Origin: Arenicola marina
Taxonomy: Eukaryota; Annelida; Polychaeta; Arenicolidae
Reading direction: 5' to 3'
Length of the DNA: 64,000 bases
NCBI GenBank assembly: GCA_964019135.1
Contig: OZ025263.1
Coordinates: forward strand, 24,985,639-25,049,638
Position 1 is the first letter of the stretch; each line of letters starts with the position of its first letter. A model generated the notes under the pieces. It saw nothing but the letters and a program-made list of their open reading frames with translations. It made no database searches and was not told the origin of the DNA. Both the position numbers and the translations under genes were made by a program. Below are positions 38,848 to 48,441 of this stretch, in pieces.

Positions 38848-40780
38848 TTGTCAATCCATCGCTGTGCTCTATTTCTCCACGCACTTCCCCCTACACAGTG
38901 TAGTGGTCTCGCCCAGGACTTTCACGCTCACTCGTCGCGGAGAAGGCGAGTTCAACTCCCTCTCTACAGTGCAGGGTTCTCGCATATTTCACGGCTTGCT
39001 TGCTGTGAAAAGCCCGGGACACATTACCCAATGACTGTGCTCTATTTTTCCACACTCGCCCCCCGTTGTAAATGCGAGTCCGTCCTTTCTCTATACCACA
39101 TAGTGCAGCGGTCTCGCTTATTTCACGGCTTGTCTGCCGTGAAACCCCCGGGACACCCTACCTAATGACTGTGATCTATTTCTCCACGCTCGCCCCCCGT
39201 TGTAAATGCGAGTCCGTGCTCTCTCTATACCACATAGTGCAGCGGTCTCGCATTTTTCACGGCTTGCTTGCCGTGAAGACCCCGGGACACTTCATCGCAT
39301 GGCTGTGACCTATTTCTCCACGCACGTTCACCGTGGAAAATTAGGGTTCGTCTCTGTATACTACATGTTGCATTGGTCTCGCATATTTCACGGCTTGCTT
39401 GCGTTAAAAGCCCGGGACATCTCATCGCATGGCTGTGCCCTATTTCCCCACGCCCGGTCTCCGTGGAGAATTAGGTTCTGTATACTACATGTTGCATTGG
39501 TCTCGTATATTTCACGGCTTGCTTGCGTTAAAAGCCCGGGACATCTCATCGCATGGCTGTGCCCTATTTCTCCACGCACGTTCACCGTGGAGAATTAGGT
39601 TCTCTATACTACATAATGCATTGGTCTCGCATATTTCACGGCTTGCTTGCGTGAAAAGCCCGGGACATCTCATCGCATGGCTGTGCCCTATTTCTCCACG
39701 CCCGGTCACCGTGGAGAATTAGGTTCTCTATACTACATAATGCATTGGTCTCGCATATTTCACGGCTTGCTTGCGTGAAAAGCCCGGGACATCTCATCGC
39801 ATGGCTGTGCCCTATTTCTCCACGCACGTTCACCGTGGAGAATTAGGTTCTCTATACTACATAATGCATTGGTCTCGCATATTTCACGGCTTGCTTGCGT
39901 TAAAAGCCCGGGACATCTCATCGCATGGCTGTGCCCTATTTCTCCACGCCCGGTCTCCGTGGAGAATTAGGTTCTGTATACTACATGTTGCATTGGTCTC
40001 GTATATTTCACGGCTTGCTTGCGTTAAAAGCCCGGGACATCTCATCGCATGGCTGTGCCCTATTACTCGACGCACGTTCACCGTAGAGAATTAGGTTCTT
40101 CATACCACATAATGCATTGGTCTCGCATATTTCACGGCTTGCTTGCGTGAAAAGCCCGGGACATCTCATCGCATGGCTGTGCCCTATTTCTCCACGCCCG
40201 GTCACCGTGGAGAATTAGGTTCTCTATACTACATAATGCATTGGTCTCGCATATTTCACGGCTTGCTTGCGTGAAAAGCCCGGGACATCTCATCGCATGG
40301 CTGTGCCCTATTTCTCCACGCACGTTCACCGTGGAGAATTAGGTTCTCTATACCACATAATGCATTGGTCTCGCATATTTCACAGCTTGCTTGCGTTAAA
40401 AGCCCGGGACATCTCATCGCATGGCTGTGCCCTATTTCTCCACGCCCGGTCTCCGTGGAGAATTAGGTTCTCTATACTACATAATGCATTGGTCTCGCAT
40501 ATTTCACGGCTTGCTTGCGTGAAAAGCCCGGGACATCTCATCGCATGGCTGTGCCCTATTTCTCCACGCACGTTCACCGTGGAGAATTAGGTTCTGTATA
40601 CTACATGTTGCATTGGTCTCGCATATTTCACGGCTTGCTTGCGTTAAAAGCCCGGGACATCTCATCGCATGGCTGTGCCCTATTTCTCCACGCACGTTCA
40701 CCGTGGAGAATTAGGTTCTGTATACTACATGTTGCATTGGTCTCGCATATTTCACGGCTTGCTTGCGTTAAAAGCCCGGT
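38848..40780 (+). repeat. 124-bp tandem repeat, left arm of foldback locus (about 15 copies)
   Basis: The first three units are longer (about 133 bp) and contain a CCCCGTTGTAAATGCGAG segment. From 39,393 to 40,757 there are twelve copies spaced exactly 124 bp. Each carries two hairpins with 9-nt loops: TTTCACG/CGTGAAA (39,634-39,656 for example) and TTCTCCACG/CGTGGAGAA (39,568-39,594). The sequence after CTCCACG alternates between a CACGTTCACC form and a CCCGGTCWCC form, giving a 496-bp tetrameric higher-order period. Short open frames on both strands repeat with the unit and are not genes. Confidence 0.95.
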
Positions 40781-40958
40781 GTAACATGACCAGCTGTCCC
40801 ATCATGACAGCGTGTCCCCCCTGCAGTTCGGGTATACGCGCGGAGGAGGTCACTAGTTATGAGAGGGACACATTGTCATGGGCTGAATATACCTTGAGCG
40901 GACATGGGGGTGGGGGTGGAGGTGGGCATGTTGTCATGGGTTGAATATAGCTATGACC

Positions 40959-41158
40959 NNNNNNNNNNNNNNNNNNNNNNNNNNNNNNNNNNNNNNNNNN
41001 NNNNNNNNNNNNNNNNNNNNNNNNNNNNNNNNNNNNNNNNNNNNNNNNNNNNNNNNNNNNNNNNNNNNNNNNNNNNNNNNNNNNNNNNNNNNNNNNNNNN
41101 NNNNNNNNNNNNNNNNNNNNNNNNNNNNNNNNNNNNNNNNNNNNNNNNNNNNNNNNNN
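40959..41158. other. Assembly gap (200 N)
   Basis: Exactly 200 N. The left side ends inside ATAGCTATGACC and the right side resumes at GCACGGAATTACC, which are adjacent landmarks of the same ~100-bp unit. The round length suggests a placeholder rather than a measured gap. Confidence 0.98.
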
Positions 41159-41346
41159 GCACGGAATTACCGATTTATGTGGGTTAAGGGACATGGGGAG
41201 GGGGGGGGGACATCCTGTCACGGGTTAATATACAGCTATGACCAAATGTCCCCTTAGTTTAGCATAGGACCACACATCCAGGTGGGTTAAAGGACATCGG
41301 GAAGGAGGGGAACGTGTTGTCATGGGTTGAATATAGCTATGACAAG

Positions 41347-42222
41347 ATGTCCCCTTATTCTAGCACGAGATTGCGGTTCTATATGGGTTAAGGGACATCG
41401 GCAGGGGGAGGGGGACATGCTGTCACGGTGTAACATGACCAGCCGTCCCCCCATGACAGCGTGTCCCCCCTGCAATTCTAATGTATACGTGCAAATGAGG
41501 ACACAAGTTATGGGGGGACATGTTGCCATGGGGGGACGCCTGGTCATGTTACACCGTGACAGCATGTCCCCCCCCCCTGCCCATATCCCTTAACCCACTT
41601 AGATGGGTAATTTCGTGCTAGAATAAGGGGACATGTGGTCATCGCTATAATCAACCCATGACGACACGTCCCCCCCCCCTTCCGGGGTACCTGAACCCAC
41701 CTGAATGTGTGGTTCAATGCTAAACTAAGGGGATATTTGGTCATGGCTGTATTTTAACCCGTGACAGGATGTCCCCCCCCCCTCCCCATGTCCCTTAACC
41801 CACATATATCGGTAAGCCCGTGCTAAGCTAAGGGGACATCTGGTCATAGCTATAATTAACCCATGACAACATGTCCCCCCCTCTCTCTATCCCTTAACCC
41901 ACCTGGAACAGTGATCCAATGCTAAACTAAGGGGACACCTGGTCATGGCTGTATTTTAACCCGTGACAGCATGGGGGACGTGTCGTCATGGGTTGATTAT
42001 AACGATGACCACATGTCCCCTTATTCTAGCACGAGATTGCGGTTCTATATGGGTTAAGGGACATCGGCAGGGGGAGGGGGACATGCTGTCACGGTGTAAC
42101 ATGACCAGCCGTCCCCCCATGACAGCGTGTCCCCCCTGCAATTCTAATGTATACGTGCAAATGAGGACACAAGTTATGGGGGGACATGTTGCCATGGGGG
42201 GACGCCTGGTCATGTTACACCG
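41347..42222. repeat. 210-bp direct duplication in the core (666-bp offset)
   Basis: 41,347-41,556 and 42,013-42,222 are essentially identical, from ATGTCCCCTTATTCTAG through the inner hairpin. The second copy joins directly to the reversed 124-bp repeats, so it looks like the copy that defines the right edge of the core. Confidence 0.9.
41427..41555. repeat. Near-perfect inner hairpin of the foldback core
   Basis: GGTGTAACATGACCAG then GTCCCCCCATG on the left pairs with CATGGGGGGACG then CTGGTCATGTTACACC on the right, a stem of about 28 bp around a loop of about 70 bases. A second copy of this module lies at 42,093-42,221. The pairing continues outward through TGCTGTCACGG and CCGTGACAGCA. 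Confidence 0.92.
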
Positions 42223-42830
42223 GGCTTTTAACGCAAGCAAGCCGTGAAAAATATGCGAGACCAATGCAACATGTAGTATACAGAACCTAATTCTCCACGG
42301 TGAACGAGCGTGGAGAAATAGGGCACAGCCATGCGATGAGATGTCCCGGGCTTTTCACGCAAGCAAGCCGTGAAATATGCGAGACCAATGCAACATGTAT
42401 TATAGAGAACCTAATTCTCCACGGTTAACGTGCGTAGAGAAATAGGGCACAGCCAAATATGCGAGACCACTGCACTGTGTGTTACAGAGATAGCACGGAC
42501 TCGCATTTACAACGGGGGGCCGAGCGTGGAGAAATAGAGCACAGTCATTGGGTAGGGTGTCCCGGCCTTTTCACGACAAGCAACCCGTGAAATAAGCGAG
42601 ACCGCTGCACTATGTGGTATAGAGAGAGCACGGACTCGCCTTTACAACGGGGGGCGAGCGTGGAGAAATAGAGCACATGCAGTCAGTGGGTATAGAGTGT
42701 CTCGGACTTTTCACGGCAAGCAAGCCGTAAAATATGCGAGACCATTTCACTGTGTACTGAGAGGGAGCAGGACTCGCCTTCTCCACGGGGAGCGAGCGTG
42801 AAAAAATAAAGCACAGCCATGGGCTCTGCC
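42223..42830 (-). repeat. 124-bp repeat family in reverse, right arm of foldback locus
   Basis: Four to five units are in reverse orientation. The inner two match the ACCGTGGAGAATTAGG type. The outer ones match the longer type with CTCGCATTTACAACGGGG. The order from the centre outward mirrors the left arm. One inner unit (about 42,455) is truncated. The right arm has far fewer copies than the left, so the left arm was expanded, or the right contracted, after inversion. Confidence 0.92.
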
Positions 42831-43030
42831 GATCCATGTGGGTTAAGGGACCTGGGGGATGGGGCCGGAGGGGGGGGGGAGGATCAAGATAGCCATGATT
42901 CCCCCGTTGCTTAGCATGAGAGACAGCTATCCCTATGCGTGAGCGACAGGATCATCGCCATATTCAGTCTATGACAATCTGCCCCCCCCCATCCCCATGT
43001 CCCTAAACCTACGTGGATATCATGTACACC
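42831..43030. repeat. Small inverted repeat of core-type units
   Basis: A CCATGTGGGTTAAGGGAC stretch near 42,834 is matched in reverse by GTCCCTAAACCTACGTGG near 43,000-43,017, with G and C runs between them. These are remnants of the ~100-bp core family outside the right arm. Confidence 0.75.
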
Positions 43031-43169
43031 CATGCCAAGCCTCAATGATCTCTTTCAGATTCTTTGTTCTCCGAGCCAAATTTGTACTATAGGTGTCACT
43101 GGCGTGTAACGAATATGTCACTTCCGATTTCTTTATTCACAGGCGATAATATGGACTTTTGAGGCATTG

Positions 43170-43520
43170 TGGGCGATAAAAGATGCAGCTTCTGATTTTT
43201 GCGTGAGAAACTCGGGTTTTTCACGTTAAGAACTCGGGACTTTCACAAGCGGTAGCGTTGTAATCCCGGTATTTTCACGAGGAGTATCGTGAAAATACCG
43301 GGACTTTCACACGCTCTCTGTCTCTACGTTTTCACGCGACCCTCGCGTGAAAAAATGAAGTCCGTGGAAACAGCGAGACGGCACTCAGAACTCGCTTTTT
43401 TCAGGCGAAGAACTCGGGTTCTCCACGGACTCGCGTTTTTAACGCAGTAAATTTGGGTGGTCTCGCACTTTTCACGTGAAAGTCCCGGGCTTTTCACGGA
43501 CTCGCGATTTTCATGCAACA
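43170..43520. repeat. Cluster of TTTTCACG/CGTGAAAA hairpin words
   Basis: At least two strong hairpins occur. 43,265-43,302 has a perfect 16-bp stem, CCCGGTATTTTCACGA against TCGTGAAAATACCGGG, with a 6-base loop. 43,329-43,353 has a perfect 10-bp stem, TTTTCACGCG against CGCGTGAAAA, with a 5-base loop. Around them the words ACTCGC, CCCGGG, TTTTCACG and CTCCACGG recur in both orientations. No coding function was recognised. Confidence 0.85.
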
Positions 43521-44769
43521 TCTACACGCTTGCTAACCCAGTCATATGAGGAACGTTCGTTTTGTCCGTGCCGGCCGCACTAGTTTTACAAGCCCCATCC
43601 GGAGAAAAACGCGCATCCGAGTCAACGCGCCTACGACCGTCATGTGGATTGGGGCTAAAGCTAACCAGGAGAGAGAGACATAGTGGGAGAGAGGGACGGG
43701 AGGGTGATGAAGCTGGCCTTTGTCTCGTCTCAGATAAACCTAGTTATCACCTTTCTGGTGGGGGCTCACTGAGCAAGAAGAGGACTAGATCTTCAGATTT
43801 GTGCCCTTCGCTGCCCCCTCTCATATTCTGTAGCCCCCCCCCCCCCCCCACACACACGCCACCCCCGAGGGCATGATTAACCAGTATGTGCGTCAGGGGG
43901 CCGCGATTAGGGGAGGGAGGGTGGGGGGGAGCTGTGTCACCCCGGGGAGTCACGCGCCGCGCTCAGCCTTCATTACCCCTCGGGCCTGTAACCTCCACGT
44001 TTCGTCGCCTCTCATACAAGTGTCGCCTGCGGGGCACGAGTTTCACTCGACTGTGGGTGTGTTCAATGAGACATGGGCACTTCTTAGGTCACCAAGCCCT
44101 GTCGACTCCCAGGTGCCGTTCCTTTTACCATGAAACGTGATCCCGTACCAAGGTTTGGTCGAGGGAAAGTCATGAACAATGACGGAAAGAAATGAAATCT
44201 TGTGTGTTTTTTAACTAGCTGAAGGCTGAATCGGTCAAGGCACCCCCCGGGACAAGGAGAAACGAGGGTTTTTCAGATCGGGTTATCAGATCACTAAGAA
44301 TAAATGTCTTCATTCCCAGGTAACGATGAATTCAAATCCTTCATCACGGCGGTCGGCTAACATCCCATTCCCAGTTCATGAAGAAGTATGTTTCGCATTC
44401 CCAGTTCACTGTGAAATGAAACGCCCATTCCCGAGGAACGGAAATACCTCTCCCCCCCCCCCCCTCCCTCCCACCATGGTACCAGCGGGGGCTGTATCCT
44501 TGAAGGATGGCGGAGACACATCGGCGGTAGAGTGCAGCTTCGCAGATTACAGTCGCTGTGTAGTCAACACCATGGTGATACAAGGAGAATACAATTATCA
44601 CCACAATATCACCATGATATTACCACAAGAATATTAGGACATATCATTCTCACACCTAGAAAGCTGTCCGCACGACATGCTGCTCTGTCAGCAGCTGGCA
44701 ATGGGCCATGCCGCTCTCACATTAACAGGCCAGATAGTCAGGAGGAATAATGGCATATATAGCCGGTGG
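43521..44769. other. No recognised gene between foldback locus and transposon
   Basis: Contains a C run near 43,837-43,850 and another near 44,452-44,464. Open frames on both strands are short and Pro/Gly/Arg-rich. Three CATTCCCAGTTCA-like words near 44,310-44,430 are the only local repetition seen. Confidence 0.5.
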
Positions 44770-45260
44770 GGTGGAAATAGAGTAAAGACCTTTTTTGTCG
44801 ATTTATATAAGTTCACAAAGGTCTCTGACAACATTTTCCGAAGGGTGTGCACAATTTTGGTCCTGGGCATTTTTTTAAATTCAAGATGGCCGCCACGACC
44901 ACAAATTCTCAATAAAATGGTCATAACTTTTTAAGTATCTGCGCTAGAGATATAAAATATGTGTCTATACCCAGTATTTCACATACGAGGAATCTATTGG
45001 AATAGTTCATTATGTGATTTAACCACACCAGTAGTACGTAAATCCAATAGGACGGCCAAAATGCCACAAAGTCGGCCTATATATTCAAATTAAGGACATT
45101 GGCTTCTTGATATCATCTGTGTGTTTATTAATTGGACACAAGGTTTATGATACACCCGTTAAAACCGTTCAATGTTGACCACATATTAATACAGATATCC
45201 GAGATAAATGCTACAGAATGATGTGATGCCGTGCTAGAGGCTGTTCACAGAAACTAGGTA
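44770..45260 (+). repeat. Left terminal inverted repeat of the nuclease transposon
   Basis: Pairs with 47,948-48,441. Conserved blocks include TTTTTGTCGATTT, ACATTTTCCG, CACATACGAGGAATCTATTGG and GATGCCGTG. It contains AAGATGGCCGCC at 44,883, a YY1-like sequence that could be a host factor site. That possibility is speculative. Confidence 0.9.
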
Positions 45261-45271
45261 TGTCTTCTCGC

Positions 45272-47865
45272 GACAAAATATGATCCGAAAATTCCTCAGG
45301 AATATCGTAAACAAGCATACCAAATACGAAGCTACGAGAAATCAGGTGGACAAGAGTATAAACAATACATACTCAATCTTTGTCAGAAGAGGAATGACAA
45401 CCATGGTGAAACTGTACGTGAACGGGTCCTATTGCTTTGCTACTGTCCAAAATATCATCCGAATTCGACCATGAATCACTGTTCCATCAGTTCGGGTACT
45501 TCAAGTCCGTCATCACAGTGCTTGGAGGCATGCACGCTGCTTCATGCGACTGCTATCATAATGGCTGGCAGCCATATAAAAAGAGATTCTTGTCAGCACA
45601 TTTGGAAGGGCCGGTAAAATGTTGAGTGGGAAAAAATATTCACAGAATTTTCGTGCCCTCAGGTGGCGTCGTACAAGATCAAGGATATCATTTGCTCGCC
45701 TCATCGAAGTGCTTGACGCTCGAGCAAGCCGCAGCAGAACTACGAAGTTGTGGACGGACTACCTTGCCAAGACTGATCATAATGATGACAGTCTATCGTG
45801 CGGGACATGAGGGGGATTGGGTTCTTCATCTCTTATATGCGGAAGCTATGTTGCCGTATCTGATCTGCTGGTTGCCACAACTACGCGCGGTATGCTGCCT
45901 CCTACATTCATCGCATGAAAGGCCTCGATCCAAAGCTGATGAAGAAGCTACATGGTACCGTCGCGCGACACATCGCTGGCATCTATAACTCAACCTGGAC
46001 GGACATGTTCATAGAGACAACGTGCATGCGACTTGGTCACGGACCAGCTGGAGCTGTAGTCATAACCACAGACTATCACCAGATGGTAACGTGGGCCCTA
46101 AACTTGTCTCTGAGCGCGGAACTCTCACACAATGTTCGAGCTATGAGCAACGATCACCAGGATACTGTCTAAACTCACCATAAAGAAGAAGCGAAGGGTC
46201 GAATCGAGGCAGACAACTGGATCGGCGGAGCCTACTAAAGTCACTGGATGATTGCATTGACCCATTGGATGATGTCTCTCACCATGAAGGTGGACTGATG
46301 ACCATTGTCATAGGAGAAGTGGATCATCCTGATGTCAATGCGGATGATGCCATCAGGCTCGGAGAGCGGCGACTAAGGTACTTCAAGGCTGGTTGGCCGG
46401 GATCTTTCTACAATCATCTCGCTAAGCTGGTAGTTACAATGGACGTGAGAAAGAAACATGTGTTGGTCGGCAAGGAGCGAGTCTATGATCAGGAGCTAAT
46501 CTATGCTCGTGTAATTGGCCTACTAGCAAGTTCTCGTCAAATCAATCTCGATGACGTGTTGGCTTGTGAGTTAGCGGCATACCCACCATCGATGTTCAAC
46601 CCAGACGGCCAAATGAAGCTGGTGAAATCGAAATCGACGCTGACGAAGAAACCCCAATTCACTATATCGGACCGCAACTGCCCACTCCCCGACATCGTGA
46701 TCTATGACGTCTGTGCACTTCTCTGGGTCATTACCTGGCTGTCTGATAAAGACCGTGCATACGTGGATGCATGTAAAGTAATCGTCCAGCAAGCGCTACA
46801 GCACACAGATGTCATCCTCGTGTTTGACAGATACTTCGCCAACAGCATTAAGAACTTCGCAAGGATGCGTAGATCAGGATTCAGTCGAGTTCACAATCTG
46901 ACGCCAGATATGGTCGCTCCGGCCAGGCAAGCTATTCTCAGCAGCACCAATAACCAGGTCCAACTGAACACCATGCTTGCAGAAGCCATTCTGGATTCAG
47001 ACTTATACATGACATAGACGTCTTTGTCCTGCTCGTCCACTTCTACCACAGCCACTGCGAAGACCAGCGTGCTGCCCCAATGATCATATCATCTCCAGTG
47101 AGCAATAGAACAATGGTAGATATTCGCACGATTGCAGAAGTGCACAGTGGCACAGCATGTGATCTTCTGGCAGTGCATGCACTATCTGGGACCGACACTG
47201 TAGTTTTATTGCATGGCATAGGCAAGACAACTATCCTCAAAGGATGCCAGAAGGCATGTTATTCAGTCTCGAAAGTTGGTGATGACAATGCTGACATGCA
47301 ATCTCTTGAAGTTCAGGCCACGAAGTTCATATGTGCTGCATATCGGAAGGCGACACAATCATGTTTTACGATGACGGAATTCAGACTGAAAATGTGGCGC
47401 ATCAAAACAGGGAAGAGTGGCGCAACCTCAGGGAAACTCTCCTCCCTTCCACCCACCAGTGAAGCATTCACCGAAAATATCCACAGATGTCCCCTTCAGG
47501 TAGCCATATGAAAGGCAGCACTTCTGGAGTCACCCCCCGAAATGGACCAACGAAATATGGTTGCGAGCTAGACCATCAAGGCATGCCGCTCCCAAGGACT
47601 GTGACAGCAGATACGCGTTCTGCACCGGCAGATATACCCCAGCTTAATTATCCACTGCAACTGCAGATCTTCTGGATGCCAAACTGCACCTTGCAGCTGT
47701 TCCCATATAGGATGCACAAGATGTTGTTTATCGGGGTGGGGGGGGGGGGGCGGAGAAGATTGTAAGAACCCTCTTACACAAATTATGTCACAAGAAGGAG
47801 GATCTGAAACGAAGGAAGAAGCTCAGGAAGGCGAAGACGAGGATGCGGAAGTTATGTTGCAGTAA
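45272..47865 (+). pseudogene. Broken gene for an uncharacterised FEN1/XPG-like nuclease protein
   Basis: Coding sense is spread over three frames: frame 2 to about 45,870, frame 3 to about 46,170, frame 2 at 46,265-47,017, then frame 1 from 47,017. The N-terminal half (EGDWVLHLLY, CHNYARYAASYIHRMKG, WTDMFIETTCMRLGHGPAG) resembles multicopy uncharacterised proteins I associate with corals, molluscs and echinoderms. The 250-residue fragment at 46,265 shows IVIYDVCALLW (Asp 148) and VFDRYFANSIKNFARMRR (residues 186-203), which match the first acidic residue and the FDG...K...R region of XPG/FEN1 nucleases. After a deletion the frame resumes with DVFVLLVHF, then LSGTDTVVLLHGIGKTT, which resembles the helix-turn-helix of that fold. 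The acidic tail ends at TAA 47,863-47,865. An internal stop also occurs after the HTH region. Confidence 0.75.
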
Positions 47866-47947
47866 TACGGACGGCTAAAGTAATAGAGGTTTCATTAAAG
47901 TGAGCAAGCACGAGCATATTGAATTTCTTCCTTGTACGTATAAATAG

Positions 47948-48441
47948 GTACCCATTTTCGGTGAACAGCCTCTAACACGGCATCATGTGATTCTGTAGCA
48001 TTTATCTTGGATGTCTGTATTCAGTTGTGGTCAACATTGTATGGTTATAACGGGTGTATCGTAAACCTTGTGTCCAATTAATAAACACACATATGATATC
48101 AAGAAGCCTATGTCCGTAATTGGAATATCTACGCCGACTTTGTGGCATTTTGGCCGCCATTTTGGATTTACGTATTACTGATGTCTTTAAATCACATAAT
48201 TAACCATTCCAATAGATTCCTCGTATGTGAAATACTGGGTATAGACTCAGATGTTATATCTCTAGCGCAGATACTTAACGAGTTATGACCATTTGATTGA
48301 AAATTGGTGGTCGCGGCAGCCATCTTTGATTTTAAAAATTGCCAAGGACCGAAAAATGTTGCACACCCTCCGGAAAATGTTGCCTTATGCCTGTATCAAC
48401 TTATAGAAATCGACAAAAAAAATCTTTACTCCGTTTCCACC
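47948..48441 (-). repeat. Right terminal inverted repeat of the nuclease transposon
   Basis: Reverse complement of the left arm with scattered differences. It contains an AATAAA at 48,080-48,085 that could serve as the poly(A) signal for the plus-strand gene, and a YY1-like word in reverse near 48,316-48,328. Confidence 0.9.
48080..48085 (+). promoter_or_regulatory. Candidate polyadenylation signal of the transposon gene
   Basis: AATAAA lies about 215 bp downstream of the gene's stop codon, inside the right TIR. The hexamer is present, but its use is inferred from position only. Confidence 0.4.

Larger units (their letters stand above)
40781..42222. repeat. Core of foldback locus: ~100-bp units in inverted orientation
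   Basis: Units of about 100 bp contain TGGGTTAAGGGACAT, a G/C run, GTCATGGGTTGAATATAGC and ATGTCCCCTTATTCTAGC. They lie forward from 40,781 to about 41,490, then reversed, and flip forward again near 41,970. Head sequences TGTAACATGACCAGC occur at 40,781, 41,429 and 42,095, and the reverse form ends at 41,553 and 42,219. Both outer junctions join the head to CCCGG of the flanking 124-bp repeat, once in each orientation, so the locus is a palindrome around about 41,500. No coding frame of interest was found. Confidence 0.88.
44770..48441 (+). mobile_element. Long-TIR DNA transposon encoding a FEN1/XPG-fold nuclease
   Basis: A 3.67-kb element is bounded by inverted repeats of about 490 bp (44,770-45,260 and 47,948-48,441). 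The ends are GGTGGAAA and TTTCCACC, followed inward by AGTAAAG and CTTTACT. The arms differ by substitutions and small indels, so the copy is old. No unambiguous target-site duplication is visible. The single gene between the arms reads left to right and is broken by frameshifts. It shows FEN1/XPG nuclease landmarks and no recognised DDE/D triad, tyrosine recombinase or Helitron motif. The Academ superfamily is known to encode XPG-like nuclease modules, so a relationship is possible. That link is inference from motif type only. Confidence 0.85.

Noticed and set aside
38848-40780. CRISPR array
   Set aside because: The 124-bp units are contiguous with no unique spacers, are far longer than CRISPR repeats and lie in eukaryotic DNA.
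39206-40784. Small genes within the 124-bp repeats
   Set aside because: The same 65- to 107-codon frames recur on both strands at the repeat period. They reflect the repeat, not conserved protein.
40857-41257. Open frames crossing the N gap
   Set aside because: They consist mainly of unknown residues and have no meaning.
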